Source: Pseudomonas lundensis (GTDB lineage: Bacteria > Pseudomonadota > Gammaproteobacteria > Pseudomonadales > Pseudomonadaceae). Taken from it: a DNA stretch of 64,000 bases. Under the pieces are notes generated by a model. The model made no database searches, was not told the origin of the DNA, and saw only the letters and a program-made list of their open reading frames with translations. This document shows, in pieces, positions 9,591 through 18,067 of the stretch (its first letter is position 1; each line of letters starts with the position of its first letter). A program made the translations under genes and the position numbers. Location of the stretch: NCBI RefSeq assembly GCF_002269125.1, contig NZ_NQKI01000020.1:24656-88655 (forward strand). The letters run 5' to 3'.

Positions 9591-10511
9591 TCAGCCTTGC
9601 TTCACGTCAAAGCCACGTCCGGTCCATGTATAGATGTCGACGCCCTGCACACTCGGGCAGCATCGCGGGTCATCCGGGCCACTGGTCAGGGTACTGACAG
9701 CAACCTGCTGACCCGGGGCGGCCTTGATGTCTGTTACGGCTCCGGACACCACTGAGTGCCCCTGGTACATCCAGCCTGCGCCCGAGCGGTAAAAACCGGC
9801 CAGACTCTGGTAAGAACCGTTACCACCACCCTGCCCTTCAACCGTGAACAGCACCACGGCATCTGGCTGACTATCTTCATTCAGGTCCATGTAAATGACC
9901 TGACGGCTATCGGTGTATTCCGCGCCACCCTCTTTGGCTATTTCTGACGCAATCAAATTGTTTATCGCCGCTTCAAGGGCGGCCTCGGCTTGCCCGGCCA
10001 CAGGCTCAGCGACAGGTTGCGCAGGACTTGGGGCATATTTTTCAGCGCCTTTTTCAGTCAGGGTCAGCCCTTGTTTCTTACCCTTGGCGATAAATTCGGC
10101 CATCAGCGCGCCTTGCATCTCTTTCAGGTCCTGGCCGGAGAACTCCATCATCCCTTTGCCACTCAAAGGCTGCGCATCCCCGAGGAACCAGCGCGAAAAG
10201 AATCCGGGACGCACCGATTCCAGCTTATCGACCAACTGATCAGTGCGCTGTTCAACCAGACCGGTCCACAGTGAGCCTGCCTCCTTGCCCAATGACTCGA
10301 CCAACTCTCCCTCTTGCGCCAACCAGGCTGACTTGGCTTGCTCCAGTAACAGGATGTTGTAATCAATGGTTTTGCTGACACAGGTGTTGGTGAATGTGCC
10401 CATGCACTCCTGACGCAATGCATCACGCGCCATCGCAACTTTCACATCGCTGTAAACCCCACAGCCTGACAACAGAACGATCAAGCCAATCGTAGAACCC
10501 ATGCGTTTCAA
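9591..10511 (-). CDS. Predicted outer-membrane or periplasmic lipoprotein, function unknown
   Basis: A 306-residue protein with a lipoprotein signal: short basic start, hydrophobic run and lipobox LLSGC, with the acylated Cys near residue 17. The start is a TTG at 10511 with GGAG six bases upstream; an in-frame ATG three codons later (10502) is the alternative. The middle is charged and helical, with a Pro/Ala linker (PSPAQPVAEPVAG) near residue 165. The C-terminal domain has MDLNEDSQPDAVVLFTVEG, a motif reminiscent of FG-GAP/EF-hand like Asp-rich loops, then CC and a Trp-rich end. I cannot name a function. It lies downstream of the pca/cat genes on the same strand but about 200 bases away, so it is probably a separate unit. 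Confidence 0.7.
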   Translation of the reverse strand: MKRMGSTIGLIVLLSGCGVYSDVKVAMARDALRQECMGTFTNTCVSKTIDYNILLLEQAKSAWLAQEGELVESLGKEAGSLWTGLVEQRTDQLVDKLESVRPGFFSRWFLGDAQPLSGKGMMEFSGQDLKEMQGALMAEFIAKGKKQGLTLTEKGAEKYAPSPAQPVAEPVAGQAEAALEAAINNLIASEIAKEGGAEYTDSRQVIYMDLNEDSQPDAVVLFTVEGQGGGNGSYQSLAGFYRSGAGWMYQGHSVVSGAVTDIKAAPGQQVAVSTLTSGPDDPRCCPSVQGVDIYTWTGRGFDVKQG

Positions 10512-10525
10512 GGTGCTCTCCTTAA

Positions 10526-10545
10526 CGCCTGGAGACCTCCAGGCG
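10526..10545. promoter_or_regulatory. Perfect palindrome upstream of the lipoprotein gene
   Basis: CGCCTGGAG (10526-10534) and CTCCAGGCG (10537-10545) form a 9-bp inverted repeat with a 2-base centre, immediately before the lipoprotein start and about 170 bases after pcaD ends. It could be an operator or an RNA hairpin covering the leader; no T-run follows, so it is not a classic terminator. Confidence 0.35.
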
Positions 10546-10718
10546 ACACTCCATTTATGTGATCGGGCACAGGGCCATCGCCTTCGTTATCGGCAGGTGC
10601 CAAAAGGGCTTGAGTAGCAGGCAAAGGGCTTGAGCCGCGACACAACAGGAACGTATGGCATTCACCGGCCCTGTGATGTGCGTGTCCGTTCAAGGCAGGC
10701 CGGGCCTTGCAGAACCGC

Positions 10719-11507
10719 TTATGCCCGCAAAAAATCCAGCACGCGGCGAGTGAACTGCGCCCCAGCTTCCACGTTGGACAAGTGCGCCGCGTGCAGCATG
10801 ACCCGTTGTGCCTCGCGAATGCGCTCAGCCATATAACGCCCATCCTCGACGGTGGTAACCGCATCTTGCGTGCCGCACACGATCAACACAGGGACGTCGA
10901 TACGGCCCAGGTTTTCCCGAAAATCGGCATCGCGCACGGCAGCACAGTTGGCGGCATACCCCTGGGGCGCGGTGTGCGCCAGCATGTCGACAATCCGCTC
11001 AACCCGGTCGGGGCAGGCGATGGCGAATTCAGGGGTAAACCACCGTGCAACTGCGCCATCACGCAGCCCGCGCAGGGCTGCTGCACCGTCAAGCAACACC
11101 GTGTCAATGCGCGGGTTCCAGACAGCCGGGTTGCCGATTTTCGCGGCGGTGTTGCACAGCACTAGACGCTGCAAGCGCTCAGGCGCATGGATCGCCAGCC
11201 ACTGACCAATCAAGCCACCCATGCTGAGGCCACAAAAACTGGCGCGATCTATCTGCAAGGCGTCCAGCAATGCCACGGCATCACGGCCATGCTGTTCGAT
11301 GCTGTACGGGCCGGGGGTCACACAGGATTGGCCATGCCCACGGGTGTCATAGCGCAACACACGAAAATGCTCGGTGAATGCAGCCATCTGTTCATCCCAC
11401 ATGCGCAAGTCAGTGCCCAGCGAATTGGACAACATCAGTACCGGGGCATCTGCCGGACCTTCAAGGAGGTAATTGAGTGGGCCATCGACCCGTTTTATTC
11501 CAGACAT
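10719..11507 (-). CDS. pcaD: 3-oxoadipate enol-lactonase
   Basis: Alpha/beta hydrolase that opens 3-oxoadipate enol-lactone to 3-oxoadipate, the step where the catechol and protocatechuate branches meet. The 262-residue product shows the oxyanion region LMLSNSLGTDLRMWDEQ, the RYDTRGHGQS block, the nucleophile elbow FCGLSMGGLIGQW (Ser near residue 98), a later Asp in GTQDAVT and the catalytic His region HAAHLSNVE. I chose ATG 11507 with GGAG about seven bases upstream; the reading frame extends further but without similarity. It is the last gene of the ben-cat-pca cluster, about 64 bases after pcaF. In strains that name the whole set cat, this gene is catD. Confidence 0.92.
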   Translation of the reverse strand: MSGIKRVDGPLNYLLEGPADAPVLMLSNSLGTDLRMWDEQMAAFTEHFRVLRYDTRGHGQSCVTPGPYSIEQHGRDAVALLDALQIDRASFCGLSMGGLIGQWLAIHAPERLQRLVLCNTAAKIGNPAVWNPRIDTVLLDGAAALRGLRDGAVARWFTPEFAIACPDRVERIVDMLAHTAPQGYAANCAAVRDADFRENLGRIDVPVLIVCGTQDAVTTVEDGRYMAERIREAQRVMLHAAHLSNVEAGAQFTRRVLDFLRA

Positions 11508-11571
11508 ACAACACTCCAAGGGGAAGAGATTTTCGGGCCAGATCGCCGTCAATGAACGGCGAACCACCAGG

Positions 11572-12777
11572 TCAGACGCGCGCTATGGCCAATGCCAACC
11601 CCTGGCCGACCCCCACACACATCGTCGCCAGCCCATACTGGCCGCCGTACTTATGCAGATGGTGGACCGCCGTCAGTACCAGCCGATTACCACTCATGCC
11701 CAGCGGATGCCCAAGGGCAATCGCGCCCCCCTGCGGATTGACCCGCGCATCGTCGTCAGCCAGCCCCCATGCACGGGTGACTGCCAAACTTTGCGCAGCA
11801 AACGCTTCGTTGAGCTCAATCACATCGAAGTCATGAAGACTCAAGTCAAGGCGCGCCAACAGGGTGCGCACAGCGGGCAGCGGGCCTACCCCCATCACCC
11901 GTGGCAATACCGCGCCACTGGCCATGCCCAGCACTTTGGCCCGAGGCGTCAAACCATACTTGGCCACCGCGTCAGCCGAGGCCAGCACCATGGCCGACGC
12001 GCCATCGTTGAGGCCCGATGCATTGCCTGCCGTAACGGTCTGACCGTCGCCGTTGACCGGCTTGAGCTGTTCCAGGGCTGCAAGCGATGAACCGGCGCGC
12101 GGGTGCTCATCCGTGTCAATAACCGACGTTGCGTGCTTGCTGTGGATGACCACCGGCACAATTTCTTCGGCAAAATAGCCCGCCGCTTTGGCCTCGGCGG
12201 CCTTTTGCTGGCTGCGCAGTGCGAAGGCATCCTGATCGGCGCGGCTGATCGCGTACTCGTGGGCTACGTTGTCACCGGTGACCGGCATGCTGTCCACACC
12301 GTAGGCGGCCCGCAGCGCCGGGTTGATGAAACGCCAGCCCAACGTGGTGTCTTCGAGTTGTTGGGCGCGCCCAAAAGCGCTCTCGGCCTTGCCCATCACA
12401 TACGGCGCACGGGTCATGGATTCGACCCCGGCCGCGATGGCCAACGCCATTTCGCCGCTGGCAATGGCCCGAAACGCAGCGCCCACCGCTTCCATGCCCG
12501 ACGCGCACAGACGGTTGAGGGTGACCCCCGGCACGCTGGCTGGCAGACCGGCGAGCAACAGTGCCATGCGTGCCACGTTGCGGTTGTCTTCGCCCGACTG
12601 ATTGGCACAGCCCATGAACACTTCGTCCACGGCCGTCCAGTCCACCTGCGGGTTGCGTTGCATCAGGGCGCGCAACGGGATCGCCGCCAGATCGTCGGCG
12701 CGTACCGGCGCCAGCCCTCCATTCAACCGGCCAATTGGCGTGCGCACGGCATCGCAGATGAAGACCTCGCGGCTCAT
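11572..12777 (-). CDS. pcaF: 3-oxoadipyl-CoA thiolase
   Basis: Thiolase that splits 3-oxoadipyl-CoA with CoA into succinyl-CoA and acetyl-CoA, the last step of the beta-ketoadipate pathway. The 401-residue product starts MSREVFICDAVRTPIGR. It carries the nucleophile Cys in NRLCASGMEAV (about residue 90), the NEAFAAQSLAV block, the GGAIALGHPLGMSG active-site His loop, and the second catalytic Cys in ATMCVGVGQG. Length and motifs fit PcaF/PaaJ-type thiolases rather than acetoacetyl-CoA thiolase; context decides for PcaF (also called catF). Its ATG overlaps the catJ stop by four bases, so the two genes are translationally coupled. Confidence 0.95.
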   Translation of the reverse strand: MSREVFICDAVRTPIGRLNGGLAPVRADDLAAIPLRALMQRNPQVDWTAVDEVFMGCANQSGEDNRNVARMALLLAGLPASVPGVTLNRLCASGMEAVGAAFRAIASGEMALAIAAGVESMTRAPYVMGKAESAFGRAQQLEDTTLGWRFINPALRAAYGVDSMPVTGDNVAHEYAISRADQDAFALRSQQKAAEAKAAGYFAEEIVPVVIHSKHATSVIDTDEHPRAGSSLAALEQLKPVNGDGQTVTAGNASGLNDGASAMVLASADAVAKYGLTPRAKVLGMASGAVLPRVMGVGPLPAVRTLLARLDLSLHDFDVIELNEAFAAQSLAVTRAWGLADDDARVNPQGGAIALGHPLGMSGNRLVLTAVHHLHKYGGQYGLATMCVGVGQGLALAIARV

Positions 12778-13556
12778 TCCTCACCTCCCGTCTGCCCGTG
12801 GGCAATGGCGGTACGGGCTTCAAGGGCCCGCAGCGCGGCCAACTCTTCCACGGTAGGCGCCAGGGTGGTGGCCACGTGGGGGGCAAAGCGAATCGGCCAG
12901 CCCGTGTTGTCAATGACCTGTTCACGGGTCACGCCCGGGTGCAGCGAAGTGACGATAAATTCGCGGCTGTGCGCTTCCGGCTCCATGATGCACAAGTCGG
13001 TGATGATCGCCACCGGCCCCTCACCCGGCAACCCGAGACGCTTGCGGTGATCGCCGCCCTCGCCATGCCCGACTGAAGTGATGAAGGCCAGTTTTTCGAC
13101 GAACGTGCGGTGCCCCTGCTTGAGAATGATCAAGACGTTCTTCGCACTGCCCGCGATTTCCGGCGCGCCCCCCGCACCCGGCAGGCGTACCCTGGGCTGG
13201 TGGTAGTCGCCAATCACCGTGGTATTGATATTGCCAAACTTGTCGACCTGCGCGGCACCGAGGAAGCCCACATCGATGCGCCCGCCTTGCAGCCAGTAGC
13301 GAAAGATTTCGCCGGTGGGGACCACCGTGTCGGCGGTTTCAGCCAGTTCGCCGTCACCGATGGACAGCGGCAACACGCTCGGTTTTGCACCGATCGGGCC
13401 GGACTCATAAATCAGCACCACCTCGGGCGCATGGGTCAAACGCGCCAGATTGGCCGCTTTGGAAGGCAGGCCAATGCCGACAAAGCAGACACTGCCGTTG
13501 CCCAGATTTCGGGCAGCCGCCACGGTCATCATTTCGTTGGTATTGAAGTCGTTCAT
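12774..13556 (-). CDS. catJ: 3-oxoadipate CoA-transferase, beta subunit
   Basis: Subunit B of the enzyme that moves CoA from succinyl-CoA to 3-oxoadipate. The 260-residue form with VGIGLPSKAANLARL, LIYESGPIGAKP, ADTVVPTGEIF and FLGAAQVDKFGNINTT matches the longer CatJ type (as in Pseudomonas knackmussii B13 and P. reinekei) rather than the shorter, about 213-residue PcaJ. The ESGPIGA segment contains the Glu expected to form the thioester intermediate. The ATG at 13556 overlaps the stop of catI (TGATG); a GTG one codon upstream is also possible. It is coupled to catI upstream and pcaF downstream. Confidence 0.93.
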   Translation of the reverse strand: MNDFNTNEMMTVAAARNLGNGSVCFVGIGLPSKAANLARLTHAPEVVLIYESGPIGAKPSVLPLSIGDGELAETADTVVPTGEIFRYWLQGGRIDVGFLGAAQVDKFGNINTTVIGDYHQPRVRLPGAGGAPEIAGSAKNVLIILKQGHRTFVEKLAFITSVGHGEGGDHRKRLGLPGEGPVAIITDLCIMEPEAHSREFIVTSLHPGVTREQVIDNTGWPIRFAPHVATTLAPTVEELAALRALEARTAIAHGQTGGEE

Positions 13557-14407
13557 CACTTGGTCCCTGCGTTCAGTTTCGCCTGAAACTGCTCAAAATC
13601 CTCAGTGCCACGGATGTGTTCATCGATCCAGGCAGTAAAAGTCTCACGGTCGCGAGCGATGGAATCCCACGCCTGGTAGAAGCGGTTATCACGCTCGTAG
13701 TAACCATGGGCATAAGACGGATGTGCGCCGCCGGGGACAACGCACACCGCGCTCAGCGCCCAGCCGGGCAGCACACAGGCATTCATCGGCGCCTGTAAGT
13801 CATCCACCACTTCTTCGACGGTCACGATGCAGTGCCTGGCCGCCAGCGCAGCTTCTTTTTGTACGCCGAGGATGCCCTGAATCAACACATTGCCTTTGCG
13901 GTCAGCTTTCTGCGCGTGGATCACGCTCACATCCGGGCGCACGCTCGGTACAGCGGCCAATTGCTCGCCGGTGTAGGGGCATTCGATGAACTTGATGTCG
14001 GGATTGACCTTCACCAAATCCGAGCCCTGATACCCGCGTAGCACCGCGAACGGCAGGTTTGAGGCGCCGGCCACATACGCATTGGCCATGGCCGCATGGC
14101 TGTGCTCGCTGATTGCCAATGGCTGCGGCCAGCCCTTTTCAACGGCGTCGCGCAGGCGATGCAACGAGCCGACGCCCGGGTTTCCGCCCCACGAAAAAAT
14201 CAGCTTCCTGGCGCACCCGGCACCAATCATCAAGTCGTATACCAAGTCAGGCGTCATACGAATCAGTGTCAGATCTTTCTTTTTCTGACGAATAATCTCG
14301 TGTGCCGCTGCCGTCGGAATCAGGTGGGTAAACCCCTCAAGCGCCAGGGAGTCGCCGTCATTCACAAAGCGCTCGACGGCTTCGCGCAGGGAAAGAATCT
14401 CAGCCAT
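13556..14407 (-). CDS. catI: 3-oxoadipate CoA-transferase, alpha subunit
   Basis: Subunit A of 3-oxoadipate:succinyl-CoA transferase, 283 residues. It begins MAEILSLREAVERFVNDG and contains ALEGFTHLIP, FSWGGNPGVGSLHRLRDA, VIHAQKADRKGNVL and GGAHPSYAHGYYERDNRFYQ, which are typical of the longer CatI type. The frame is open 40 codons further upstream, but the start at 14407 is where family similarity begins and GAG lies a few bases before it. It begins the four-gene block catI-catJ-pcaF-pcaD, and a palindromic PcaR-like site lies 95 bases upstream, which suggests its own promoter inside the larger cluster. Confidence 0.93.
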   Translation of the reverse strand: MAEILSLREAVERFVNDGDSLALEGFTHLIPTAAAHEIIRQKKKDLTLIRMTPDLVYDLMIGAGCARKLIFSWGGNPGVGSLHRLRDAVEKGWPQPLAISEHSHAAMANAYVAGASNLPFAVLRGYQGSDLVKVNPDIKFIECPYTGEQLAAVPSVRPDVSVIHAQKADRKGNVLIQGILGVQKEAALAARHCIVTVEEVVDDLQAPMNACVLPGWALSAVCVVPGGAHPSYAHGYYERDNRFYQAWDSIARDRETFTAWIDEHIRGTEDFEQFQAKLNAGTK

Positions 14408-14501
14408 GGTGATCTCAATAATGTTCAGGACGCAGCAAGGCGTCGGGTAGAGAAGAAGTACGCTCGGCAGGCATGCCACCCCATGCGCTAAACGCTTGGT
14501 G

Positions 14502-14516
14502 GTTCGATAATCGAAC
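14502..14516. promoter_or_regulatory. Putative PcaR operator upstream of catI
   Basis: A perfect 15-bp palindrome GTTCGATAATCGAAC. The known Pseudomonas putida PcaR site at pcaI is, from memory, close to GTTCGATAATCGCAC. It lies between catA and catI, 95 bases before the catI start, and a similar pair is found at the pcaR promoter (23301-23333). Together these support PcaR/3-oxoadipate control of catIJ-pcaFD. Confidence 0.7.
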
Positions 14517-14672
14517 ACAGGCACCCGATCAGGCAGCGGACGGGGCGCATTCGTTAATCAAGCTTTCATGACGCCTCGCAACAGGCGCATCAGGCCATCC
14601 GTGACGCGCCGCGCGCATTGCCCAGGTTAATGCGAGGGGTGGGCAACCGCGCCGCGGCCGCCACTTGCCGGT

Positions 14673-15614
14673 TCAGCCGTCTTGCATCGCGCGAGGGCGC
14701 TGGCTGCGCTGTTCGGCTTCAACCCGTGGTGTCTTTTGCAACTGGAAATCGAATTTCAATTCAGCAAAGCGCTCACCCTGAACCCCCCGCTCACGGGCCA
14801 CTGCTGGGTCTTCGACGAAGGTAATGTCCCCCACCAGCCCCTCTCTGGTGGCATAGGCAAAGTCATCCCACAGGTACTCTTCACCTGAGAGATTGATCTG
14901 TGTGGTCAAGTGCCGATGGCCCGGCGCCGAGATGAAAAAATGAATATGCGCCGGGCGCTGACCGTGACGCCCCAACATGTTCAGGCATTCTTGAGTCGGG
15001 CCGTCGGGTGAGCAGCCGTATCCACTGGGCACGATGCTGCGGGCGCGGTACTGGCCCTTGGCATCGGTGACGATGCGCCTGCGCAAGTTGTACGGCGTCT
15101 GACGCGTGTCGAAGTAGGAGTAGCTCCCCTGGGTATTGGCGTGCCACACGTCGACCACCGCCCCCGCAACCGCGCGGCCTTCGCTGTCTCGTACCACCCC
15201 TTCCAAAAACATCACGGTGGCGTGATCCAGTTCACTGCCGTCGTCCATGCGCACTTCGCCTTCGCCAATGGGCGCGCCCGCCACATACAACGGGCCTTCA
15301 ATGGTGCGAGGCGTGCCGCCGCTCAGGCCTGCTTGCGCGTCTTTGGCATCTTGTAGCACATCAAGAAAGTGCTCCAGCCCCAGCCCCGGCACCAGCAGAC
15401 CCGCCTCATTGCGCCCGCCCAGACGGTTGAGGTAGTCCACCGCGAACCAGAACTCGTTGTCGGTGATCTCCAGGTCTTCAATAAGCGTGGCGACGTCGTT
15501 GATCAAGCGCAGCATGATGGCTTTAACCCGCGGGTTGCCCTGGTCGTTGTTAAAACCGGCCGCCTCTTTAAACAGGTGCTGTATTTCGGCAGTGTGGCTA
15601 ACGTTAACGGTCAT
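14673..15614 (-). CDS. catA: Catechol 1,2-dioxygenase
   Basis: Intradiol ring-cleaving non-heme Fe(III) dioxygenase converting catechol to cis,cis-muconate. The 313-residue protein has the helical N-terminal dimerisation domain (about residues 1-105), the GPLYVAGAP turn, the first Tyr ligand region in SYSYFDTRQ, the second Tyr in IVPSGYGCSPDGPTQ, and the two His ligands in RPAHIHFFI. Length and the NEFWFAVDYLNRLGG block fit Pseudomonas CatA. The C-terminus (EAEQRSQRPRAMQDG) is slightly extended and basic. It follows catC by 33 bases, so catB-catC-catA form one unit. A 265-base gap separates it from catI downstream. Confidence 0.96.
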   Translation of the reverse strand: MTVNVSHTAEIQHLFKEAAGFNNDQGNPRVKAIMLRLINDVATLIEDLEITDNEFWFAVDYLNRLGGRNEAGLLVPGLGLEHFLDVLQDAKDAQAGLSGGTPRTIEGPLYVAGAPIGEGEVRMDDGSELDHATVMFLEGVVRDSEGRAVAGAVVDVWHANTQGSYSYFDTRQTPYNLRRRIVTDAKGQYRARSIVPSGYGCSPDGPTQECLNMLGRHGQRPAHIHFFISAPGHRHLTTQINLSGEEYLWDDFAYATREGLVGDITFVEDPAVARERGVQGERFAELKFDFQLQKTPRVEAEQRSQRPRAMQDG

Positions 15615-15647
15615 GGGTGTTACCTCATTTTTTTGTTATGGGCGTAA

Positions 15648-15938
15648 TCAACGGTCGTCTTCGCGAAGGGAGGACGGGTGCCGACACAGCGGCGTAACCT
15701 CAATATCCATGTAGGGAAACAACGGCAAACGCATCAAGGTGTCGTGCAGCGCTTGCACACTCTCCACGTCAAATACGCTGTAGTTGGCGTACTGCCCGGC
15801 GATGCGCCACAAGTGCCGCCAGGTGCCTTCGCTCATCAGGCGCCGGGCCAGTTCTTTCTCATCGGCCTTCAGTGTTGTGGCCTTGGCCGGGTCCATGTCC
15901 GCCGGCAGTTTTACGGTCATCTTTACGTGGAACAACAT
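15648..15938 (-). CDS. catC: Muconolactone delta-isomerase
   Basis: Small (96-residue) isomerase that converts muconolactone to 3-oxoadipate enol-lactone. It begins MLFHVKMTVKLPADMDPAKA and ends with LPLFPYMDIEVTPLCRHPSS, both family hallmarks, and forms a decamer in characterised homologues. I chose ATG 15938, with GGAGG about eight bases upstream. The frame runs back into catB, but without similarity. Only 16 bases separate it from the catB stop. Confidence 0.95.
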   Translation of the reverse strand: MLFHVKMTVKLPADMDPAKATTLKADEKELARRLMSEGTWRHLWRIAGQYANYSVFDVESVQALHDTLMRLPLFPYMDIEVTPLCRHPSSLREDDR

Positions 15939-15954
15939 GTGCGGGTCCTCCGGG

Positions 15955-17076
15955 TCAGTTACGGGCAAAGAACGCCAGGCGCTCTTCATCGAGGGTCAGG
16001 CCAAGGCCCGGCGTATGCGGTACGTGCAACGCAAAATCGCGATAAACCGGTGGTTCAGTGACGATGTCTTCAGTGAGCAACAAGGGGCCAAACAACTCCG
16101 TTCCCCAGCTCAGTTGACGCAGGGTCACAAAGGCATGGGCCGAGGCCAGGGTGCCGATGGCCCCTTCGAGCATGGTGCCGCCGTACAGCGCGATGCCTGC
16201 CGCTTCGGCAATGGCCGCCGTGCGCAGCACCGCTCGCGGGCCGCCGTTTTTGGCTATTTTCAGGGCGAAGATGCTCGCTGCGCCGTCTGCGGCGAGGCCA
16301 AAGGCGTCTTCGACGCTTTCAATGGATTCGTCCGCCATGATCGGTGCCGGACTGCGCTGGTTCAGGCGCACTTGCCCGGCGCGGTTGATACGCGCAATCG
16401 GCTGCTCGATCAGGTCGATGCCGTTATTGCCCAACACTTCGCAAGCGCGAATGGCCTGCGACTCGTCCCACGACTGATTGACGTCCACCCGCACGCTGGC
16501 GCGCTCACCCAAGGCCTGCTTGATGGCAATCACGTGCTTGAGGTCCTGGGCAACCGGGTTGGCCCCGATCTTCAGCTTGAAAATCCGGTGACGACGCAGG
16601 TCCAGCATCTGTTGCGCTTCGCTGATATCGCGGGCGGTATCTCCACTGGCCAAGGTCCAGGCCACCTCAAGGCTGTCGCGCACACGCCCGCCCAGTAACT
16701 CACTCACTGGCACCCCCATGCGCTTGCCCTGAGCATTGAGCAGCGCACTTTCCAGCCCGGATTTGGCAAACGTGTTGCCTTTAGCCGCTATTTCCAGCCG
16801 CAACATCGCTGCATTGATGTTGGCAGCGTCCTGGCCCACCCACAGCGGTCCCAAATGGCTGTCGATGTTCTGCTTGATGCTTTCCGGGCTTTCATTGCCG
16901 TAAGCCAGCCCACCAATGGTGGTCGACTCACCGATACCTTCTATGCCATCGCTGCACTGCACGCGGATCACGACCAGTGTCTGTTTATGCAGGGTGTGCA
17001 TGGCCAGCTTGTGGGGGCGGATGGTGGGCAGGTCGACGATAACGGCCGACACACGTTCGATCAGGACTTGGCTCAT
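15955..17076 (-). CDS. catB: Muconate cycloisomerase
   Basis: Enolase-superfamily enzyme that lactonises cis,cis-muconate to muconolactone. In the 373-residue product the catalytic Lys pair is in FKLKIGANP (KxK, about residue 167-169). The Mn ligands are Asp in RVDVNQSWDE, Glu in LIEQPI and Asp in MADESIE, and the second-face Lys is in ALKIAKNGG. The N-terminal cap begins MSQVLIERVSAVIVDLPTIRPHK. The start at 17076 is set by similarity and a GAGA a few bases upstream. A 107-base gap separates it from benD upstream. No divergent catR gene is present, unlike in classic Pseudomonas catRBC loci. Confidence 0.95.
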   Translation of the reverse strand: MSQVLIERVSAVIVDLPTIRPHKLAMHTLHKQTLVVIRVQCSDGIEGIGESTTIGGLAYGNESPESIKQNIDSHLGPLWVGQDAANINAAMLRLEIAAKGNTFAKSGLESALLNAQGKRMGVPVSELLGGRVRDSLEVAWTLASGDTARDISEAQQMLDLRRHRIFKLKIGANPVAQDLKHVIAIKQALGERASVRVDVNQSWDESQAIRACEVLGNNGIDLIEQPIARINRAGQVRLNQRSPAPIMADESIESVEDAFGLAADGAASIFALKIAKNGGPRAVLRTAAIAEAAGIALYGGTMLEGAIGTLASAHAFVTLRQLSWGTELFGPLLLTEDIVTEPPVYRDFALHVPHTPGLGLTLDEERLAFFARN

Positions 17077-17183
17077 TTCAGGGTTCTCTGTTGCATTAAT
17101 AAAGATGTCAGGGACTGGCTGCGCCCGGCACAGGAGCAGCGTTGTCGGTGCCTGACACAGATGGCTAACTGGCACAAACCCGC

Positions 17184-17960
17184 CTAGCCCTGATCGCCCC
17201 CCCCGACGGGCAGCGTCACGCCGGTGATGTACGCGGCGTCATCGCTGGCAAGGAACAAAATTGCGCCCGCTTGTTCGTCAATCGTCCCGTAACGCTTCAT
17301 GTGGCTGCTGCTAACGGTTTGGTCGACGATTTGCTGGTACCAGGCTTTTTCCTGTTCGGTCTGCCCGGCGGCATTTCGCGGGATGCGCCGTGGCGGCGCT
17401 TCGGTCCCGCCCGGCGCTGTGGCGTTGACCCGAATCCCGCGCTCGGCCGTCTCAAACGCCAGGCACGCCGTGAGGGCATTCACCCCCCCCTTGGCCGCGC
17501 CGTAGGGGACGCGGTTAATGCTGCGAGTGGCAATTGAAGACACGTTGACGATGGCGCCTGCCCCTTGTTCGAGCATGTGTGGCAATGCGGCATGGCAGCA
17601 CCACAAGGTCGGAAACAAGGACCGGCGCACTTCGGCCTCGATTTCAGATGCCTGGTAATGCTCAAAGGGTTTGGCCCAGATGGTGCCGCCGACGTTGTTG
17701 ATCAGGATGTCCAGTCGCCCGAAACGTTCGACTGCTGCCGCCATCACCCGCTGGCATTGCGCGATATGTTCAAGGTCAGCGGTCAGGGTCAACACGTCGG
17801 TCACATGCGCCCATTCAGCGGCCAGCTCATGCACCAGCTCCGAACGGTCAACCAACACCAATTGCGCACCCTCTTGCCCCAAGCGCTCGGCCACACGCCG
17901 CCCAATGCCTTGAGCGGCACCCGTGACAACTGCAACCTTCTTTTGAAAACGCATATTCAT
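17184..17960 (-). CDS. benD: Benzoate cis-1,2-dihydrodiol dehydrogenase
   Basis: Short-chain dehydrogenase that oxidises and decarboxylates 1,2-dihydroxy-1,2-dihydrobenzoate to catechol with NAD+. The 258-residue product has the nucleotide-binding motif TGAAQGIGRRVAERL near residue 12, NNVGGT around 85, catalytic Ser in NVSSIATRS and Tyr-x-x-x-Lys in VPYGAAKGG, and the C-terminal YITGVTLPVGGG block. The block TEAPPRRIPRN is typical of BenD/XylL. Start choice: ATG 17960 (MNMRFQKK); a second ATG two codons on is equally possible. It lies about 107 bases after benC. Confidence 0.94.
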   Translation of the reverse strand: MNMRFQKKVAVVTGAAQGIGRRVAERLGQEGAQLVLVDRSELVHELAAEWAHVTDVLTLTADLEHIAQCQRVMAAAVERFGRLDILINNVGGTIWAKPFEHYQASEIEAEVRRSLFPTLWCCHAALPHMLEQGAGAIVNVSSIATRSINRVPYGAAKGGVNALTACLAFETAERGIRVNATAPGGTEAPPRRIPRNAAGQTEQEKAWYQQIVDQTVSSSHMKRYGTIDEQAGAILFLASDDAAYITGVTLPVGGGDQG

Positions 17961-18067
17961 GGTTCCGACCTCGCTATAAGCAGGTGGGCGATCCGGCCAG
18001 CGAATCCCGCACCGCACTGCGAATAAACACGCCCGTTGAGCCAGCAACGGGCCGACAAGAGCAACAC

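Noticed and set aside
17077..17183. CatR-type operator before catB
   Set aside because: No T-N11-A motif with the known flanks was found, and no catR gene is present.
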